Positions 45,001-46,785 of a stretch of DNA of 46,785 nucleotides are shown here, one piece after another; position 1 is the first letter of the stretch, and the number at the start of each line of letters is the position of its first letter. The notes under the pieces are model-generated. The model was not told the DNA's origin and ran no database searches. It worked only from the letters and a program-made list of their open reading frames with translations. Both the position numbers and the translations under genes were made by a program. This DNA comes from Nostocales cyanobacterium Centralia_MAG_434 (GTDB lineage Bacteria > Cyanobacteriota > Cyanobacteriia > Cyanobacteriales > Nostocaceae): the NCBI GenBank assembly GCA_021324415.1, contig JAJPJF010000064.1:1-46785 (forward strand), given 5' to 3'.

Positions 45001-46187
45001 GATTCCTCTGTTTGTTTGTGCTCAGTAACTTCACGATAGATAAGATAGTAGACCAATGCAAGGATAACAAAACTGAAACTGATGGCGATCACAACTGTCA
45101 AAATTGAGTTTTGAGCAGTGGTGACTACTGCTTGCGATTGCTGCTGAAGCAGATTGCTTTCCTCATGTTCCATCTCATAGAGAATGTTGTGAATTTCCTC
45201 CATGAGCTTGTGTCTCTTCTGGGGAAGAATTTCTTGTAAGGCTGCTTCAACTCCCTTTGTTTGACGCAAATCAATACTGAGCTTGAGTTCTGACAGTTTT
45301 GCTGTGATTAGAGGTTTAAGCAGCTTGTTAATCTGTTGTTGGTTTGGGTTATCTGCTGTTAGATTCTTCAGATTTTCTATTTTTTGCTCAACTTTGGTTA
45401 CTGCCAGTTGATATTGTTTTAGATAAATTTGGTCTCCAGTGAGGATGTAACCACGTTGTTCGGTCTCAGCATCCTTCACCTGAGAGAACAAATCCTCTAA
45501 AGTGTTGATTTTTTGTTGAGTTTTTCTAATTTGATAACTACTATTAATAAATACATTTGTCTGATGATACGAGACTGCGCCAATCAGAACTAAAATTGCC
45601 GAGGCCAACCCAAACCCTTGAACAATTCTGGTGAAGAATCGCCTACGTTCCTTTTGTACCTGTTTGCGCTGGGTGGTTGTCAGTAGCAAACTTGCGAGGT
45701 TGCGCCGCATCTCCATTTGCTTGATGACTTGGCGACCTATAATTCGTAATGCCTCCACTTGCTCTAATGTGAGTTCTCGTGGAACATGGTCTATCACACA
45801 CAATGTTCCTAGTGACAGTCCTTCAGGGTTAGTCAAAGGTACACCAGCGTAAAAGCGAACATTGGGCGCGGATGTGACTAGTGGATTTGTCGCGAACCGT
45901 TCATCGGTTGTGGCATCAGAAACGATAAAAACGTCATCAGCTTGAAGGATAGCGTGAGCGCAAAATGCAACATCGCGAGGTGTTTCTAGCGCGTCTATAC
46001 CTACTTTTGACTTGAACCACTGGCGATCGCTATCCACCAAGCTAATTAAAGCGATCGGAGTTCCACAAATATACGACGCCAAATGGGTAAGATCGTCAAA
46101 AGACGCTTCAGCAGGAGTATCAAGGATTTTATACTGCAGAAGAGCTTCAATTCTTTGTGCTTCATTATCAGGTAATGGTGCTTTCAT
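42033..46187 (-). CDS. Multi-domain hybrid histidine kinase
   Basis: 1384 residues. Approximate order: GAF (20-165), membrane segment (190-212), CHASE3-like extracytoplasmic domain ([20 protein letters not shown]), membrane segment (360-385), PAS/PAC (395-520), phytochrome-type GAF (535-700), HisKA with phospho-His in [11 protein letters not shown], HATPase with DTGIGI and GGTGLGLAI, receiver 1 ([11 protein letters not shown]), receiver 2 ([11 protein letters not shown]), C-terminal Hpt with [11 protein letters not shown]. All phosphorelay residues appear present, so it can carry a complete His-Asp-His relay. In the second GAF the bilin-type Cys-His site reads [11 protein letters not shown], with Thr for Cys, so covalent chromophore binding is unlikely. 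The signal is unknown. Confidence 0.93.
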   Translation of the reverse strand: MKAPLPDNEAQRIEALLQYKILDTPAEASFDDLTHLASYICGTPIALISLVDSDRQWFKSKVGIDALETPRDVAFCAHAILQADDVFIVSDATTDERFATNPLVTSAPNVRFYAGVPLTNPEGLSLGTLCVIDHVPRELTLEQVEALRIIGRQVIKQMEMRRNLASLLLTTTQRKQVQKERRRFFTRIVQGFGLASAILVLIGAVSYHQTNVFINSSYQIRKTQQKINTLEDLFSQVKDAETEQRGYILTGDQIYLKQYQLAVTKVEQKIENLKNLTADNPNQQQINKLLKPLITAKLSELKLSIDLRQTKGVEAALQEILPQKRHKLMEEIHNILYEMEHEESNLLQQQSQAVVTTAQNSILTVVIAISFSFVILALVYYLIYREVTEHKQTEESLQKERNFISAVVDTVSALVLVLDPQGRIIRFNQACEQTTGYSFDEVRGRYFWNLFLLPEEVEQAKAVFEQLQNKQKLKEYENYWVTRDGRQRLIAWSSTILRDHEGAVEYIIATGIDITEQKQAEKQLTWRYQLFTEITLKIRQSLQIEEILQTTVTELQKMLNWDRVLIYQLLPNDQGNFITEAVSPGCSRIRGHKNTEDYLRSEFSQQYCLQQYRRGQIPEVTDLDVTGVQLTHVELLKHFGVQANLVVPILVKEELSGLLIVHQCTHSRQWSSFETHLLRELADQVGIAIAQAQLLQAETLQRQELEVARHQAELASLAKSSFLANMSHEIRTPMNAVLGMTGLLLETSLTAEQKDFVETIRISGDALLTLINEILDLSKLEAGEMALETLDFDLSTCVEDVLDLFAPQAHKKGLEIAALVYHSVPTQLQGDVGRLRQILMNLISNAIKFTSTGEVVIKAELSRKTSTTATILFMVTDTGIGITPEDQRKLFAPFTQVDASTTRKYGGTGLGLAICKELVSLMGGEIGVESCLGEGAKFWFKIPFALAQDSVDSLQDYGLLSNRRVLIVDDNATNRKIIYHQASHWGMQVDEASDAATALVAIHNAVTDKTSYDVILVDMQMPYTDGMTLGEQIKADANLSKIPLILLTSTDQRDEVQRAMKIGFAAYLVKPVKPSRLLDTILTVLEIQPELEERKKDKGIEGVSRRTSSPQSLSNSTRSKLRILLAEDNLVNQKVATKQLKSLGYETDVVANGKEVLQLLEKVPYDVILMDCQMPILDGLETTREIYRWQESSFASRRRPIVIAMTANAMKEDRQMCFDAGMDDYLSKPVLKEKLAETLEHWASVILSTQEKTVLMQTDAMTDMNSRNLLIDWEHLHQISENNPEFELEILQMFVEDTQSHIEATKVAVNNNDFLRFEQEVHHLKGSSANIGARSMNLAAQKLEQLAHNKERRGTSNLISELEESISGIQSVVKDLQTGGNSRA

Positions 46188-46362
46188 TCTTAGTCATTGG
46201 CCATGAATCATTAGTTACACAAGACATTCATTCAATTAATGGCAGTAGTTTGCCTAAAAGTGTTAGCGTAATTCCACTTAAAACTTTTATCAGGCTACTG
46301 TTGAGCCTCTTCCCTAGACTGTAAATATCCAATTTGCACTGACGCAACATTATGAAACGACG

Positions 46363-46430
46363 TTGCCGAATCAAAGTATGAATGTGCAATTCACGGATAT
46401 GTAGAGACGTAGCAGTGCTACGTCTCTACA
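46363..46430. repeat. 68-bp dispersed hairpin repeat, copy 2
   Basis: It begins TTGCCGAATCAAAGTATGAA and ends in GTAGAGACGTAGCA / TGCTACGTCTCTAC, a perfect 14-bp stem with one base between. Same length and order as copy 1 at 22793-22860, with a handful of substitutions. Confidence 0.65.
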
Positions 46431-46586
46431 ACAACGTCTCCACCAATACGTGTAATTACTTAATTCCAATAATAATTTGGTTGTATTTATGTCATTTCTA
46501 CTGAAGCCCATCTTAACCCTAATAGCTTAAGTTAGTCATGGCAAAATTCAAGGACTGCATCCATCCCAATCCCAAATAAATCATAA

Positions 46587-46674
46587 CCCCCCCTGTCCCC
46601 CTGTCCTCCTTGTCCCCCCTGTCCTCCTTGTCCTCCCTGTCCTCCCTGTCCCCCCTGTTCCCCCTGTCCCCCCT
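46587..46674. repeat. C-rich nine-base tandem repeat
   Basis: About nine or ten imperfect CCYCCYTGT units in a row, extremely strand-biased (C and T on the plus strand). It may form unusual DNA structure and is prone to sequencing or assembly error. Confidence 0.7.
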
Positions 46675-46785
46675 TCCCTCAGGGCAAACGCACCTTAAAG
46701 TGGCACATTAAAGGTTGATTTTTGGCTAAATCTATGAGTACAGCTAGACACAGTAAACCAAAAAGTTTTTCCCATGTACGAGATC

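Larger units (their letters stand above)
46188..46785. other. Repeat-rich non-coding right end
   Basis: No ORF is supported. It contains the 68-bp hairpin repeat and the C-rich tandem repeat listed separately. A gene start may lie just beyond the window. Confidence 0.5.

Overview
The window reads as chromosomal DNA of a filamentous, probably heterocyst-forming cyanobacterium (Nostocales-like). The signs are many GCGATCGC (HIP1) sites, flavodiiron genes flv3/flv1 of the cyanobacterial three-domain type, a Mo-nitrogenase C-terminal-like small protein, pentapeptide and TPR proteins, heptanucleotide tandem repeats and several dispersed hairpin repeats. No genus is assigned.

1 to about 12.9 kb is an accessory secreted-peptide locus. 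It holds five precursor genes with double-glycine leaders (one cut by the left edge), a flavin-dependent halogenase-like enzyme (1206-2963, minus), a NarL-type response regulator (5680), an HlyD adaptor (7541), a C39-peptidase ABC exporter (8910) and a parvulin-like prolyl isomerase (11818). The precursors lack cysteine in their cores, two have strongly proline-rich tails, and divergent members share an LPxEIxS-like motif and a conserved tyrosine. The simplest model is export with leader removal of peptides that may be halogenated on an aromatic residue. MITE-like insertions and hairpin repeats interrupt the region.

13.1-16.4 kb holds a scar: a nitrate-reductase fragment joined to an N-terminally truncated flv3, followed by an intact flv1. 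At 16.5-18.3 kb is a DAHP synthase gene. Its leader carries two tandem attenuators, each a short ORF full of Tyr/Phe/Trp codons followed by competing antiterminator and terminator hairpins. This is the clearest undescribed-looking regulatory device in the window.

18.4-31.4 kb is mixed housekeeping: a J-domain/pentapeptide protein, an epimerase-hydrolase pair, a Rieske oxygenase divergent from a TetR regulator with an odd zinc-ribbon tail, an aldo/keto reductase, a CbxX-type AAA ATPase with a beta-sandwich-like N-terminus, a TPR lipoprotein, a pentapeptide membrane protein, an RmlD-like reductase, a Mo-nitro_C protein, and a GDT1-family Mn transporter behind a yybP-ykoY-type Mn riboswitch.

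31.7-36.7 kb encodes surface modification and anion transport: a hexapeptide acetyltransferase, two acyltransferase-3 paralogues and a SulP transporter between them. 37.7-39.4 kb has a MoaD/ThiS-like protein and threonine synthase. 39.5-46.2 kb is signalling: a GAF protein, a response regulator-PP2C phosphatase divergent from an RsbW-like kinase, and a 1384-residue hybrid histidine kinase. The right end is repeat-rich non-coding DNA.
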